Assembly (NCBI GenBank): GCA_004193285.1
Contig: SECP01000008.1
Coordinates: 1 to 64,000 of the forward strand
DNA from: Myxococcales bacterium
Lineage (GTDB): Bacteria > Myxococcota_A > Polyangia > Polyangiales > Polyangiaceae
Length of the DNA: 64,000 nt
Reading direction: 5' to 3'
Positions 50,176 through 58,245 of the stretch are shown here, piece after piece. The notes beneath the pieces were generated by a model that worked only from the letters and a program-made list of their open reading frames with translations, searched no databases and was not told the origin of the DNA. The position numbers and the translations under genes are program-made. Every line of letters begins with the position of its first letter. Position 1 is the stretch's first letter.

Positions 50176-50856
50176 ATGTCCTCCGACGAAATGAAACGCC
50201 AGGCTGCGCGAGCGGCGCTTCGACACCTCCCCGAGGCCGGGGTCTTGGGTCTCGGCACCGGCTCGACGACGCGCTTCTTCATCGAGGCGGTCGGGGAGCT
50301 CGTGCGCGGGGGGCGGGCATATCAGGGCGTGCCTACGAGCATCGACAGCCGAAGGCTGGCGGAGTCGTGCGGCATCCCGCTCCTCGCGGACGACGGGCCG
50401 TGGCAAATCGAGGTGTGCGTGGACGGCGCGGACGAGGTGAGCCCGTCCCTGGACCTCATCAAAGGCGGGGGCGGGGCGCACACCCGCGAGAAGGTCGTGA
50501 GCAACGCCGCCAAACGCAACATCATCATCGTGGACGCCACGAAGCTCGTCGCGCGGCTCGGGCAAACCCGCAAGGTGCCGCTGGAGGTGCTGAGCTTCGG
50601 CTACCAGACCACGCTCGCTGCGCTCCGCGCCTTCGGAGCGCCGGAGCTGCGCCTGGTCAACGGCGCCCCACTGCGCAGCGACGCAGGCAACTTCATCGTG
50701 GACTTGGCCACGGGCGAGCTGGCGGAGCCGGCCCAGCTGGACCAAGCGCTGCATGCGCTGCCCGGCATCGTGGAAACGGGCCTGTTCCTCGGCCGTGCGG
50801 ACGTGGTCGTCGTGGCGGGAGCGGACGGCATCCGCGAGCTGGTACGGGGTCGCTAG
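50176..50856 (+). CDS. rpiA: Ribose-5-phosphate isomerase A
   Basis: The 226-residue enzyme interconverts ribose 5-phosphate and ribulose 5-phosphate in the pentose phosphate pathway. Diagnostic blocks are VLGLGTGSTTRFFIEAV (phosphate binding), PTSIDSRRLAESCGIPL, VDGADEVSPSLDLIKGGGGAHTREKVVSNAA (catalytic Asp/Glu and Lys) and GNFIVDL. The length is normal. It is 22 bp before the protease-like gene in the same direction, probably one transcript. Confidence 0.95.
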   Translation: MSSDEMKRQAARAALRHLPEAGVLGLGTGSTTRFFIEAVGELVRGGRAYQGVPTSIDSRRLAESCGIPLLADDGPWQIEVCVDGADEVSPSLDLIKGGGGAHTREKVVSNAAKRNIIIVDATKLVARLGQTRKVPLEVLSFGYQTTLAALRAFGAPELRLVNGAPLRSDAGNFIVDLATGELAEPAQLDQALHALPGIVETGLFLGRADVVVVAGADGIRELVRGR

Positions 50857-50877
50857 AACTGAGCTAAGCTCTGCCTC

Positions 50878-52029
50878 ATGTTGCGGCTTCGGTCGATGGG
50901 AGCAGTGGCGCTCGGCGTGTCGTGCATGGCTCTACTTCCGCGCCAGGCTCAGCCCGCGCCGCCCAACGCGCCGACGGCGCCTTCCGCTGTCCCCACTGGG
51001 CAAAAGGTGACGACGACCGCGCCTCGACCCGCGGGGCAGACGCCGGCGCCAGCTCCGGCGACGCCTCCCGCCGCGAGCGCGGCGACGCCGCCAGCTCCGG
51101 CCAATACGGTGGAGGGAGCCCGCCAGGGCGTGGTGGTCGTTCAGCGCCAAGGGAAGCCGCTCGCGCTCGGCGTCGTTTTGGAGGCAGACGGTCGCATCTT
51201 GACCGCGCTGTCTCCGCTCACGAGCGGTAACTTTTTGAACGCCCGCTACGCGGACGGCAGCGTCGCGCCGCTGAAGCTCGTTCACAGCGACCGAGCCTGG
51301 GACCTCGCGCTGCTCGCGCCAGCACCCGCGGCGGGCCAAACGCCTCGCAAGGCCGGGCTGCGCGCGGCGCGGACGCCGAGCTTCGTAGGGCTGCAAGCCT
51401 TCACGCTGGCTCCCCCGACGACGATCACGGCCGCGCCGCAAGCGCTCAAGCTCTCGCCGGGCTTGCTCGGGGGGGACGCCGCGTCGCTCGCGGGCGCGTA
51501 CGAGCTGGGGACCAAGCCGGCGTTCGTCGGGGGCCCGGTCGTGAACGCAGAGGGCGAGGTCGTCGCGCTCGTCGCGCGCGCTTGCCCCACTCCGAGCAAC
51601 GCCGCCTGCGTGCCCTCGCCCTACGGAGCCCCGATTTCCGCGCTCAAACAGTTCTTGCAGCGCGTGCCGGCGGAAGCAACGTGGCTGGGCGTGGACGCCG
51701 CCACTGAAGACGCAGGTGGGGTGCGCGGGGTGCGCGTCGTCTCGGTGGTGCCGAACGGTCCCGCGAGCGTCGCTGGCCTCCGTCCCGGCCGGGACGCGGC
51801 CCAAGCGGACATCATCGTCGCGGTGGACGGCTCTCCCGTCACGACGCCGAGCGCCTTGAACGAGGCGGTACGCGCCCGCACCGCGACGGACCAGGTGGAG
51901 CTCTTGCTGTTCGGCATGGGTCGCTACCGCACCGTGAGCGTGAAGCCGCGACCCGCGCCTCAGCTCACGGTGCCGCCCGCGTTCACGCCCAAGCCGCCGC
52001 CTGCGCCCACGCCGAACCCCTACCGCTAA
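50878..52029 (+). CDS. HtrA-like protease fold with PDZ domain, catalytic residues missing
   Basis: The 383-residue exported protein has a signal peptide, a Pro/Ala-rich linker, a trypsin-like two-barrel domain (about residues 75-265) and a PDZ domain (about 270-360; WLGVDAATE, VVPNGPASVAGLRPG, ADIIVAVDGSPVTTPSALNEAV). In the protease domain the strand before the usual TNxHV is ILTALSPL with no His, and the nucleophile motif GNSGGP is FVGGPV with no Ser; the Asp segment WDLALL remains. I infer a pseudoprotease acting as a binding or scaffold protein in the periplasm. It lies behind rpiA. The last 4 nt overlap a convergent lipoprotein gene. Confidence 0.82.
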   Translation: MLRLRSMGAVALGVSCMALLPRQAQPAPPNAPTAPSAVPTGQKVTTTAPRPAGQTPAPAPATPPAASAATPPAPANTVEGARQGVVVVQRQGKPLALGVVLEADGRILTALSPLTSGNFLNARYADGSVAPLKLVHSDRAWDLALLAPAPAAGQTPRKAGLRAARTPSFVGLQAFTLAPPTTITAAPQALKLSPGLLGGDAASLAGAYELGTKPAFVGGPVVNAEGEVVALVARACPTPSNAACVPSPYGAPISALKQFLQRVPAEATWLGVDAATEDAGGVRGVRVVSVVPNGPASVAGLRPGRDAAQADIIVAVDGSPVTTPSALNEAVRARTATDQVELLLFGMGRYRTVSVKPRPAPQLTVPPAFTPKPPPAPTPNPYR

Positions 52030-52415
52030 TTCTTCTTCGAGTAGCTCTGCTGCTGCTGCAGCTGTTGCTGCTGCCTTTGCTGCTCACGCGCGGCAGCGGC
52101 GGCCGCGAGCACCACGTACCCGGTCGTAGAGGCTGCGGCGGCCTCCTCCGAAAGCGAGGCACCGGCCGGCGCCGATTCACTCGTTTTGATGGGCGCGCCC
52201 TGGACGTTGACCGGCTGGCACACGCAGCCGGGGAGCGAGTCACCGACGAGCACCAGCGCCGCCATGCGCATGTTCAGATCCTCGCAGCTCTTCACGCACG
52301 CCGAAGGTCCTTGCCCGCGGGCCTCGAGCTCGCTCGCCTTCATGTACCCGGGCGTACACCCGAGCGCCGTCAGGGCCGTCACCACCCCGATCCCGAACCA
52401 ACTCCGACTGCTCAT
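52026..52415 (-). CDS. Small lipoprotein with Gln-rich tail
   Basis: The product from ATG 52415 (129 residues by reading, GGAGG 8-12 nt upstream) has a signal peptide with lipobox LTALGC, four further cysteines (ACVKSC, GCVC) likely forming disulphides, a Ser/Ala stretch, a hydrophobic segment (TTGYVVLAAAAAA) and a strongly biased tail of Gln (REQQRQQQQLQQQQ). The longer frame to 52565 has no better start and lacks a signal peptide. No family recognised. It is divergent from the PP2C gene. Confidence 0.65.
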   Translation of the reverse strand: MSSRSWFGIGVVTALTALGCTPGYMKASELEARGQGPSACVKSCEDLNMRMAALVLVGDSLPGCVCQPVNVQGAPIKTSESAPAGASLSEEAAAASTTGYVVLAAAAAAREQQRQQQQLQQQQSYSKKN

Positions 52416-52637
52416 CTCTGAAACCTCCGCCGCGGAAGGTAACCGGTATCGATTGGCCGGTGTCGCGCGGCGCCGGCAGCTATCGCAAATGCCGGCGTCG
52501 TCGCGCTCCGGCCGGCGGGCTCGAATAAATCGTAGCTGACGCTCCCCTCTCGGTGGGGTTTGCATTGACAGAACCCGGCGATATCGAGGAGGATTTCGGG
52601 CTTCCGGGCGGCCATTCTGCCTGGACCCCCCTCACGA

Positions 52638-53411
52638 GTGTCACGGCCCCTTCGCATCGAGGTAGCCGGCCAAACCGACGTCGGCCGTAAGCGCGCTCAC
52701 AACGAGGACAATTTCGCCATCATGGCGGAGTATGGCCTCTACGTGGTGGCGGACGGCATGGGCGGTCACGCCAGCGGAGAGATCGCCTCGAAGATGGCGG
52801 TCGATACATTGCATGAGTTTTTCGCGGCCACCGCGGACGACCCAGAGCGGACGTGGCCCTACAAGATGGACCGCGCGAAAGGTTACGAGGAGAACCGGCT
52901 CATCACCGGGATCAAGCTCTGTAACCTGCGCATCTACGAGGCCGCGCAGCGCAACAGCAAGCAGCGCGGCATGGGGACGACCATCTGCACGCTCTTCGCG
53001 GTGGAGGACGGCGTCTACATCGCCCACGTCGGCGACAGCCGCGTGTACCGCATCCGCAACGAGCAGATCGAGCAGCTGACGGAGGACCACTCCCTGCTGA
53101 ACGATTACAAGAAGATGAAGAAGCTCACGGAGGAAGAGATCGCCAACTTCCCCCACAAGAACGTGATCGTGCGCGCCTTGGGCATGAAGGACACCGTCAA
53201 GGTGGACACTCGCTTCGAGGCCCCGCGCGCGGGGGACGCCATGGTCCTCTGCTCGGACGGCCTGTGCGGCCCGGTGACGGACGAGCGCATGCTCGAGATC
53301 GTGCTGGGCGCGCCGGACTTGCCCACGGCTTCGCACCGGCTGATCGAAGCCGCCAACGAGAACGGCGGCCCCGACAACATCACCTGCGTCATCGCTCGCT
53401 GGATCGAGTAG
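52638..53411 (+). CDS. PP2C-type Ser/Thr protein phosphatase
   Basis: The 257-residue soluble phosphatase shows the PP2C metal and catalytic motifs in order: QTDVGRKRAHNEDNF (motif 1, Asn-Glu-Asp), VVADGMGGHASGE (motif 2), GMGTTICTLF, VGDSRVYRI, SLLNDY, VDTRFEAPRAGDAMVLCSDGLCGPVTD (metal Asp) and GGPDNITCVIAR. The likely partners are Hanks-type kinases and FHA proteins, of which this window shows one (14363). Translation starts at GTG 52638. It is followed 14 bp later by a SpeE-like methyltransferase in the same direction. Confidence 0.93.
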   Translation: MSRPLRIEVAGQTDVGRKRAHNEDNFAIMAEYGLYVVADGMGGHASGEIASKMAVDTLHEFFAATADDPERTWPYKMDRAKGYEENRLITGIKLCNLRIYEAAQRNSKQRGMGTTICTLFAVEDGVYIAHVGDSRVYRIRNEQIEQLTEDHSLLNDYKKMKKLTEEEIANFPHKNVIVRALGMKDTVKVDTRFEAPRAGDAMVLCSDGLCGPVTDERMLEIVLGAPDLPTASHRLIEAANENGGPDNITCVIARWIE

Positions 53412-53424
53412 CGCCAGGCTCGCC

Positions 53425-54084
53425 ATGCTGCCGCTGCAGACGGTCGCCACGGCGCAGGTGGGCGACCGCGCGTTCGTGCTCGCGCGGCGCGGTCGAGAAT
53501 GGCTGGTGCGGGTGGGCGGCCACGTGCTCATGTCCAGCCGGGCTCACGGCTCGGAGGAGTCGCTCGCCACGGAGGCGCTGTCGCGAGTCACGGAGCCGCG
53601 TGACGTGCTCATCGGCGGCTTGGGCCTCGGCTTTACCCTGCGCGCGGTGCTCGACCGGGTGGGGGAGCGGACGCGCGTGCACGTGGCGGAGCTGGTGCCG
53701 GAGCTCGTCGAGTGGAACCGGGTGCACCTCGCGGAGCTGCACGGCGACGCGCTGAGCGACGCGCGTGCTCAGGTTCACGTCGGCGACGTGGGGCGCCTGC
53801 TTCGGCGCTCGCCGGCGAGCTTCGACGCGCTGATGCTGGACGTCGACAACGGACCGGCGGCGTTGTCACACGACGACAATCGCGAGCTGTATACGGAGGC
53901 GGGCGCGCGCGCGTGCCACGAAGCGCTGCGCCCCGGGGGCGTGCTCGCGGTGTGGTCTGCGGGGCCGAGCGAGAGCTACGAGCGGCAGCTGTCACGCAGC
54001 GGCTTCGAGGCGCGCTCCGTCCGCGTCGCGGCCGCGCCGCAGAGCGGGACGCGGCACGTCATTTTCGTGGCTCAGCGGAGGTGA
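53425..54084 (+). CDS. Spermidine synthase-like class I methyltransferase
   Basis: The 219-residue protein has the SpeE-type fold: RVGGHVLMSSRAHGSEESLATEAL at the N-terminal beta module, motif I VLIGGLGLGFTLRAVLD, VHVAELVPELVEWNRVHL, SFDALMLDVDNGP and a late LRPGGVLAVWSAGPSESYERQL. It is shorter than polyamine synthases (about 280) and lacks the gate-keeping D-x-D/YxE features that I could identify, so it may act on another acceptor. It is in the same operon as the PP2C gene; the link is not understood. The end overlaps the convergent SGNH gene by 13 nt. Confidence 0.78.
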   Translation: MLPLQTVATAQVGDRAFVLARRGREWLVRVGGHVLMSSRAHGSEESLATEALSRVTEPRDVLIGGLGLGFTLRAVLDRVGERTRVHVAELVPELVEWNRVHLAELHGDALSDARAQVHVGDVGRLLRRSPASFDALMLDVDNGPAALSHDDNRELYTEAGARACHEALRPGGVLAVWSAGPSESYERQLSRSGFEARSVRVAAAPQSGTRHVIFVAQRR

Positions 54085-55352
54085 TCTGCGAGCGGCATGT
54101 GCTGCTCGCGGATTGCGTCGCGCACCAGACCCGCCACGACCTCGGCCCCCGCCGGGTTGGTGTGGGTGCGGTCCGTGCCAAGCGCGAAGTATTGCTTCCA
54201 ATCGACGGTTTGAAGCCAGTTCCAGGTCTTGGTCGTCAAATCGATCAGGGGCACGTTCTGGCTTGCGGCCACCTCCTTGATGATGGCGGGGAGGTCCGCA
54301 CCCGCTGAGCTCTGGTGCTCGTTCTCGAGCGTGTAACCCACGCGCGAGATGGGGGTGCACAGCGCGATGTTCACGCCGGCCGCCTTGGCCTGGGTGACGT
54401 AGGCGGTCATGTTGCTCCGGAACGCCGCGGTCGTGATGTTCTTGTCGTTGTGGCCCACCTGAACCAGGACCCAGTCCCCCGGATGCCAGCCTGCTTTGAT
54501 GGCGCCCCACATTCTGGCGCTACCTAGAACGGTCGCGGAGCTCTCGCCGGAATCCGCGTAGTTCGCGACGGAGACCGAGTCGTCGAAGAATTGCGGCACG
54601 TGCTGCCCCCACCCGGCGAAGCTCGTGTCCGTCTGGTCGCAGACGGTCGAGTCCCCCGCGATCCAGACCTTCGGCTTCGGGCTCAGGGGTTTGACGCACA
54701 CCGCGGACAGCGCGGGCGCGCTTCCGCGCAAGTACAGCTGCAGCCCCGGCTTGCCCTTGGGCACATCCTGAACGGGCTGGCCCTCAGGCTCGCGAACGTT
54801 CACGCCGAAGGCCAGCCGGCGCGTCTCCCCCGCCCCGAGCTCTACGTTGCCGAGCACGCGGCGGGAAGTCTCGGCCTCGATGAAGGTCTTGCTCGCGGCG
54901 GGGCCGCCCAGCTCCACCGTAACCAGGTAATCGCCCGGGGCGCCGCCGAAGTCGCACGTGATCGGAGAAGACCCGCTGCAGCGGGCTCTTTCGTTCGTGG
55001 CGCAAGCGGGCACCTCGGGCCCACCGCCGGAGCCTCCGCTTGCCGTGCCGCCCGTCGCCGCAACTCCGCCCGCACCTCCGGTGCCGCCGGAGGAGGAGGA
55101 AGTCCCCGCGCTGCCGCTCGTCGCTCCACCGCCACCGACGGGCGGCGTCCCGGCAGCGGCTGCTCCGCCGCCGCCCGCGCTGGTCGCCGAGCCGCTGACC
55201 CCGCCCGTAGAAGTGGAGCCTCCAGGGCTTGCCGCCGAGCCGCCCGTCCCACCGCTGCTCGGCGGCGTGGGCTCCTCCCCCACTTCCGAGGAGCATGCCA
55301 TCGTGAGAGCGACCAGGAGCAAGTAGCGCACGCCCTTACTAGGGGCCGTCAC
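54072..55352 (-). CDS. SGNH-hydrolase lipoprotein, rhamnogalacturonan acetylesterase-like
   Basis: The 426-residue protein has a lipobox LTMAC after a short signal, a Gly/Ser/Thr-rich linker to about residue 110, a beta-rich middle domain and a C-terminal SGNH hydrolase. Block I is IAGDSTVCDQ (nucleophile Ser in GDS), then block III GHNDK and block V DRTHTNPAG (Asp-x-x-His). The order GDSTVCDQ...GHND...DxxHxNPAG fits rhamnogalacturonan acetylesterases. It would deacetylate plant or bacterial polysaccharide outside the cell. It is 13 bp after the CAP-like gene in the same direction. Confidence 0.82.
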   Translation of the reverse strand: MTAPSKGVRYLLLVALTMACSSEVGEEPTPPSSGGTGGSAASPGGSTSTGGVSGSATSAGGGGAAAAGTPPVGGGGATSGSAGTSSSSGGTGGAGGVAATGGTASGGSGGGPEVPACATNERARCSGSSPITCDFGGAPGDYLVTVELGGPAASKTFIEAETSRRVLGNVELGAGETRRLAFGVNVREPEGQPVQDVPKGKPGLQLYLRGSAPALSAVCVKPLSPKPKVWIAGDSTVCDQTDTSFAGWGQHVPQFFDDSVSVANYADSGESSATVLGSARMWGAIKAGWHPGDWVLVQVGHNDKNITTAAFRSNMTAYVTQAKAAGVNIALCTPISRVGYTLENEHQSSAGADLPAIIKEVAASQNVPLIDLTTKTWNWLQTVDWKQYFALGTDRTHTNPAGAEVVAGLVRDAIREQHMPLADHLR

Positions 55353-55365
55353 CGAGCGGACCTTG

Positions 55366-55842
55366 CTAGCGCGCGGTCCAGAAGTCCTGAATCATCCAAA
55401 CCTGGCCGCCCGGAGTGGTGTAGAGGCCGCACGCGGTGTGGGTCGAATCACCGGTCATGTTGTCGTAGTGGCCGCCGCCTGGCCCCTCCGCCCACATCGC
55501 GTCCAAACACCCGCCGAGCGCCGCTTCTACGCTGGGATAGCCGGGGCACTCGTTCTGCGCGACTCCGCGCCACCCCTTCACCTGGTCCAGGCAGGCGTCG
55601 AAGGAGCCGTGCGCCTTGCCACTTTCCGAGTCCGAGCGGGCCTGGCCGTCCACGCACGCCTCCGCGGAGGCCAGGCGCGCAATAGGGCCGAGCCCGATGG
55701 TGGCGCGTAGCTCGTTGGTCCGCTCCACGCAGCGCTCACGCGCATCGCCGTACTGGTCCTGAACGCCGTCGTCCTGGTCGTCGTCGTTGCTGCTGCAACC
55801 GATTGCGAGAGCGAGGGACAAGACGATCGCCGCGTAGCGCAT
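55366..55842 (-). CDS. CAP/SCP-like lipoprotein
   Basis: The 158-residue protein has the signal AAIVLSLALAIGC with a lipobox (AIGC) and an acidic linker. A small domain reading RTNELRATIGLGPIARLASAEACVDGQARSD, then ECPGY and GGGHYDNMTGDSTHTACGLYTTPGGQVWMIQDF, resembles the CAP/SCP fold (conserved His, Tyr and a GxxxY/WMxxDF ending) with three or more cysteines. The start 55842 fits the signal peptide; the larger frame upstream has no leader. It lies between the peptide-like gene at 55929 and the SGNH gene and may belong to the same transcript. Function unknown. Confidence 0.68.
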   Translation of the reverse strand: MRYAAIVLSLALAIGCSSNDDDQDDGVQDQYGDARERCVERTNELRATIGLGPIARLASAEACVDGQARSDSESGKAHGSFDACLDQVKGWRGVAQNECPGYPSVEAALGGCLDAMWAEGPGGGHYDNMTGDSTHTACGLYTTPGGQVWMIQDFWTAR

Positions 55843-55928
55843 CTCGGTAGACTCCCACGAGCCGCCGCCGAGCGCGGCTCGTGGAGCGAAATGGGTCGCA
55901 CCTCCGCCCAGGTGGTGAGCCGCGACCT

Positions 55929-56471
55929 TCAGTCTGCGGGTGCAGCGCCGTAAATCGGCACGCCCGGCGAGGTGCCGGCTTCGTTGTTGCCGAAGCCGCC
56001 CGGAGGGGCTCCGTACACGGGACCTGCCGTACCGGTCCCGCCTTGCGGTTGGCCCGCAACGTTGTCGTTGCCGCTTCCGCCCGGAGGGGCTCCGTACACG
56101 GGACCTGCCGTACCGGTGCCGCCCTGCGCTTGCCCCGCGACGCTCGAGGAGCCGGACGACGAGGTTCCGGCGTCCGCGCTGCCGCCGCTGTTGGACCCGG
56201 CCGAGCTGCCGCCGGCGCTGGTGCCGCCTCCGCCCTCTTTGCCGGTCTGCGATTCGCCACCACACGCCGCCAGCGCCGCGGCGCTCACCAACGTCGCGCC
56301 GAACGCGAACGTCGCCGCGCGGCCGAGCCGGGTGCGCGGCAGCTCAGCCGGCGCGACGTGGCCCAGCGACAGCGCGCGGCTGCAAAACGGGCAGCTGCTC
56401 TCGCTCTGCCGAACATGGCGACTGCAGGCGGGACAAGGAACGAGCTGGGTCATGGGGGGATTGTGCTTCAT
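55929..56471 (-). CDS. Repeat-bearing zinc-ribbon protein B, putative radical SAM substrate
   Basis: The 180-residue protein has an N-terminal zinc ribbon (CPAC...CPFC, residues 13-30) and a signal-like segment RLGRAATFAFGATLVSAAAL ending LAAC (about 49-70). A Gly/Ser-rich tail carries IYG/VYG motifs: VYGAPPGG at 125-132 and 152-159 inside a 27-residue tandem repeat, and IYGAAPAD at 173-180. It is a paralogue of the protein at 56468. The ATG overlaps that gene's stop (ATGA) with GGAG upstream; Met7 aligns with Met1 of the paralogue but has no ribosome binding site. I infer a substrate of the adjacent radical SAM/SPASM enzyme. The Cys after the hydrophobic stretch could serve as a lipobox. Confidence 0.75.
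   Translation of the reverse strand: MKHNPPMTQLVPCPACSRHVRQSESSCPFCSRALSLGHVAPAELPRTRLGRAATFAFGATLVSAAALAACGGESQTGKEGGGGTSAGGSSAGSNSGGSADAGTSSSGSSSVAGQAQGGTGTAGPVYGAPPGGSGNDNVAGQPQGGTGTAGPVYGAPPGGFGNNEAGTSPGVPIYGAAPAD
55996..56117 (-). repeat. 81-bp tandem repeat inside gene B
   Basis: A 41-bp sequence at 55996-56036 recurs identically at 56077-56117, a period of 81 bp. The flanking sequence also matches partly. It encodes the repeat VAGQ-x-QGGTGTAGPVYGAPPGG. Identity at DNA level, including silent positions, points to recent duplication or gene conversion. Confidence 0.85.
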
Positions 56472-56887
56472 AGCGAGCCGTCTCCGCCAGGAGGGCCGCC
56501 GTACACGGCGAAGGCTTGGCCGCCTGCGCCGCGAGATTCCGCTGGGGGCGCGCCGCTTTGGCCTCCTTCGGCCGCAGGCGCCCCGGCTTGACCACCCTGC
56601 CCGCTAGCCCCCGGTTCGGGGACTTCATTCGAGCTTCCGCCCAGTGGAGCGCCATAGATGGGGACGACGGCTCCTGGATCCGGCTCGTCGTCCTCGCAGG
56701 CCACGAGCGCGGTGGCTCCCAAGACGCTGGCGCCGAACGCAAGCGTGGCCGCGCGGCTCAGCCGCCCACTCGGCATCGGACGCCGCGGCGGCGCCGTGAC
56801 CGGCAGTGATCGTTCGCAGAACGGGCACGCGCTTTCCCCCACGCGCACGTGCCGACTGCAGCTCGGACAAGGCTCCAAACGACTCAT
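56468..56887 (-). CDS. Repeat-bearing zinc-ribbon protein A, putative radical SAM substrate
   Basis: The 139-residue protein has the zinc ribbon CPSC...CPFC (residues 7-24), a signal-like segment RLSRAATLAFGASVLGATAL ending LVAC (about 42-64), an acidic stretch, and a Gly/Ala/Pro tail with IYGAPLGG at 77-84 and VYGGPPGG at 128-135. It matches protein B along the N-terminal 70 residues. GGGAGGAAAAGCT precedes the ATG at 56887, which overlaps the radical SAM stop by 4 nt. I infer a leader-core architecture: zinc ribbon and signal segment as leader, the YG-motif tail as modified part. No direct evidence of modification. Confidence 0.75.
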   Translation of the reverse strand: MSRLEPCPSCSRHVRVGESACPFCERSLPVTAPPRRPMPSGRLSRAATLAFGASVLGATALVACEDDEPDPGAVVPIYGAPLGGSSNEVPEPGASGQGGQAGAPAAEGGQSGAPPAESRGAGGQAFAVYGGPPGGDGSL

Positions 56888-58161
56888 AGCTTTTCCTCCC
56901 GAATCTCGAACACACCATGATCGAAGGGCGCGCCAGGGGCGCCCTCCACCCGCGTTACCACCTCGCGCACACCGCGGCGCTCCATCTCGAGCGCGCGGTG
57001 ATGACAGTACGGATTGTTCCCGGCGCGGCCGAAAAAGACGAAGCTCGTCCACGTGCACCCCGCGCGACACTCGTCTGCGTAGTAGCAGGTGCGACAGTAG
57101 CCCCACAGATCGTCCACCGTGCGATCGCGCGTGTAACGAAGCGGCGCGGACCGCTCCCAGATGTCTTTCAACGAGGCGTCTCGGATGTTGCCGCCCGTCC
57201 ACGCCTCCGTTGGTAAGGAGGGGCAGCCTTTGATCGCGCCGTCCGCCTCGATACCGAGGGTGGAGCGACCGGCGCCGCACGAAGCCATGTGGCCGCGAGG
57301 CATCGTCCCTTTGAGAACGGACTCGTACGGCCCGAAGTAACCGATGTTGTTCCCCGGCCAAATGCGGACCCGCAGCTCGTCCGCCCGCTTCTTGAGCTGC
57401 CCCAGGAGCGGGAACAGCTGCAGCATTTCGTACGGCTGAAAGAGCACCTCCGGCTCGTCCGCAGCGCGGCCCATCGGCACCGTCAATTGAAGCTGCCAGC
57501 TGTGGCCGCCGTGCGCAGCGAGCTCTTCCAGCAGCTCCGGCAGCTCCGGCAGCGTGAGTCGGTTGATCTGGGTGTTGGTCGACACCTTCACGCCCGCCTC
57601 ACGCATGAGATCCATGGCCCGGAACGCGCTCTGGTACGAGCCCTTCACGCCGCGCAAACGGTCGTGAGTCGCCTCGTTGCCGTCGATCGAAACGCTCACG
57701 CTCTCCAGGCCTGCCGCTTTGGCCGCGCGCGCCTTCTCCACCGTGATACCGCGCCCACCCGTCGTCATGGTGCACGACATGCCTTGCGCGCGGATCTCCC
57801 GCACGATGTCGGTCCAATCTTCGCGCAGGTAGGCCTCGCCGCCGATCAGCGTTACCTCCATCACCCCCAGCGCGGCCATTTGGCGTACCAAGTCCAAGCA
57901 CTCCGCGGTGGAGAGCTCGTCCGAGCGCGCGTGCCCGGCGCGTGAGCCGCAATGACGGCACGCGAGATCGCACTGCAACGTGATCTCCCAAACCGCGTAA
58001 ATGGGTCGCGCTTGCTCGTCGCGAGGCCGCACCGTCTCCGCGAGCGGCAACCGGCGGCGCGCGGCCGGAGCCGTGGGCGCGATGGGCAAGCCGCGAGGCC
58101 GCGGCCGCAGCAGCTCCACCGCGCGCTCCTCCGGGCTCAAGACGTCCGGTCCCTTCACCAT
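56884..58161 (-). CDS. Radical SAM/SPASM protein, putative peptide maturase
   Basis: The 425-residue enzyme has the radical SAM cluster motif CDLACRHC (Cys64, Cys68, Cys71) and the family features LIGGEAYLREDW (GGE motif), SVSIDGNEATHDRLRG and VSTNTQINRLTLPEL. A C-terminal SPASM region supplies auxiliary Fe-S ligands: CGAGRSTLGIEADGAIKGCPSLP, then CRTCYYADECRAGC and YCHH. Such proteins modify peptides (for example PqqE, anSME and cyclophane or thioether maturases). The following two genes are translationally coupled and encode repeat-bearing proteins, the likely substrates. An N-terminal extension of about 50 residues precedes the barrel. No RRE domain recognised. Confidence 0.9.
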   Translation of the reverse strand: MVKGPDVLSPEERAVELLRPRPRGLPIAPTAPAARRRLPLAETVRPRDEQARPIYAVWEITLQCDLACRHCGSRAGHARSDELSTAECLDLVRQMAALGVMEVTLIGGEAYLREDWTDIVREIRAQGMSCTMTTGGRGITVEKARAAKAAGLESVSVSIDGNEATHDRLRGVKGSYQSAFRAMDLMREAGVKVSTNTQINRLTLPELPELLEELAAHGGHSWQLQLTVPMGRAADEPEVLFQPYEMLQLFPLLGQLKKRADELRVRIWPGNNIGYFGPYESVLKGTMPRGHMASCGAGRSTLGIEADGAIKGCPSLPTEAWTGGNIRDASLKDIWERSAPLRYTRDRTVDDLWGYCRTCYYADECRAGCTWTSFVFFGRAGNNPYCHHRALEMERRGVREVVTRVEGAPGAPFDHGVFEIREEKL

Positions 58162-58245
58162 GCCGGAAGCGTTACAGATCGGCAGCGACCGTTCAATGCA
58201 GACGGCCGAAAATGCGCCGGCGCACTGGCTTCTACGGCCCGACTC

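Noticed and set aside
54958..55326. Plus-strand Pro-rich frame opposite the SGNH linker
   Set aside because: Pro/Val/Glu repetition arises from the complement of the Gly/Ser/Thr linker; no start signal or domain.
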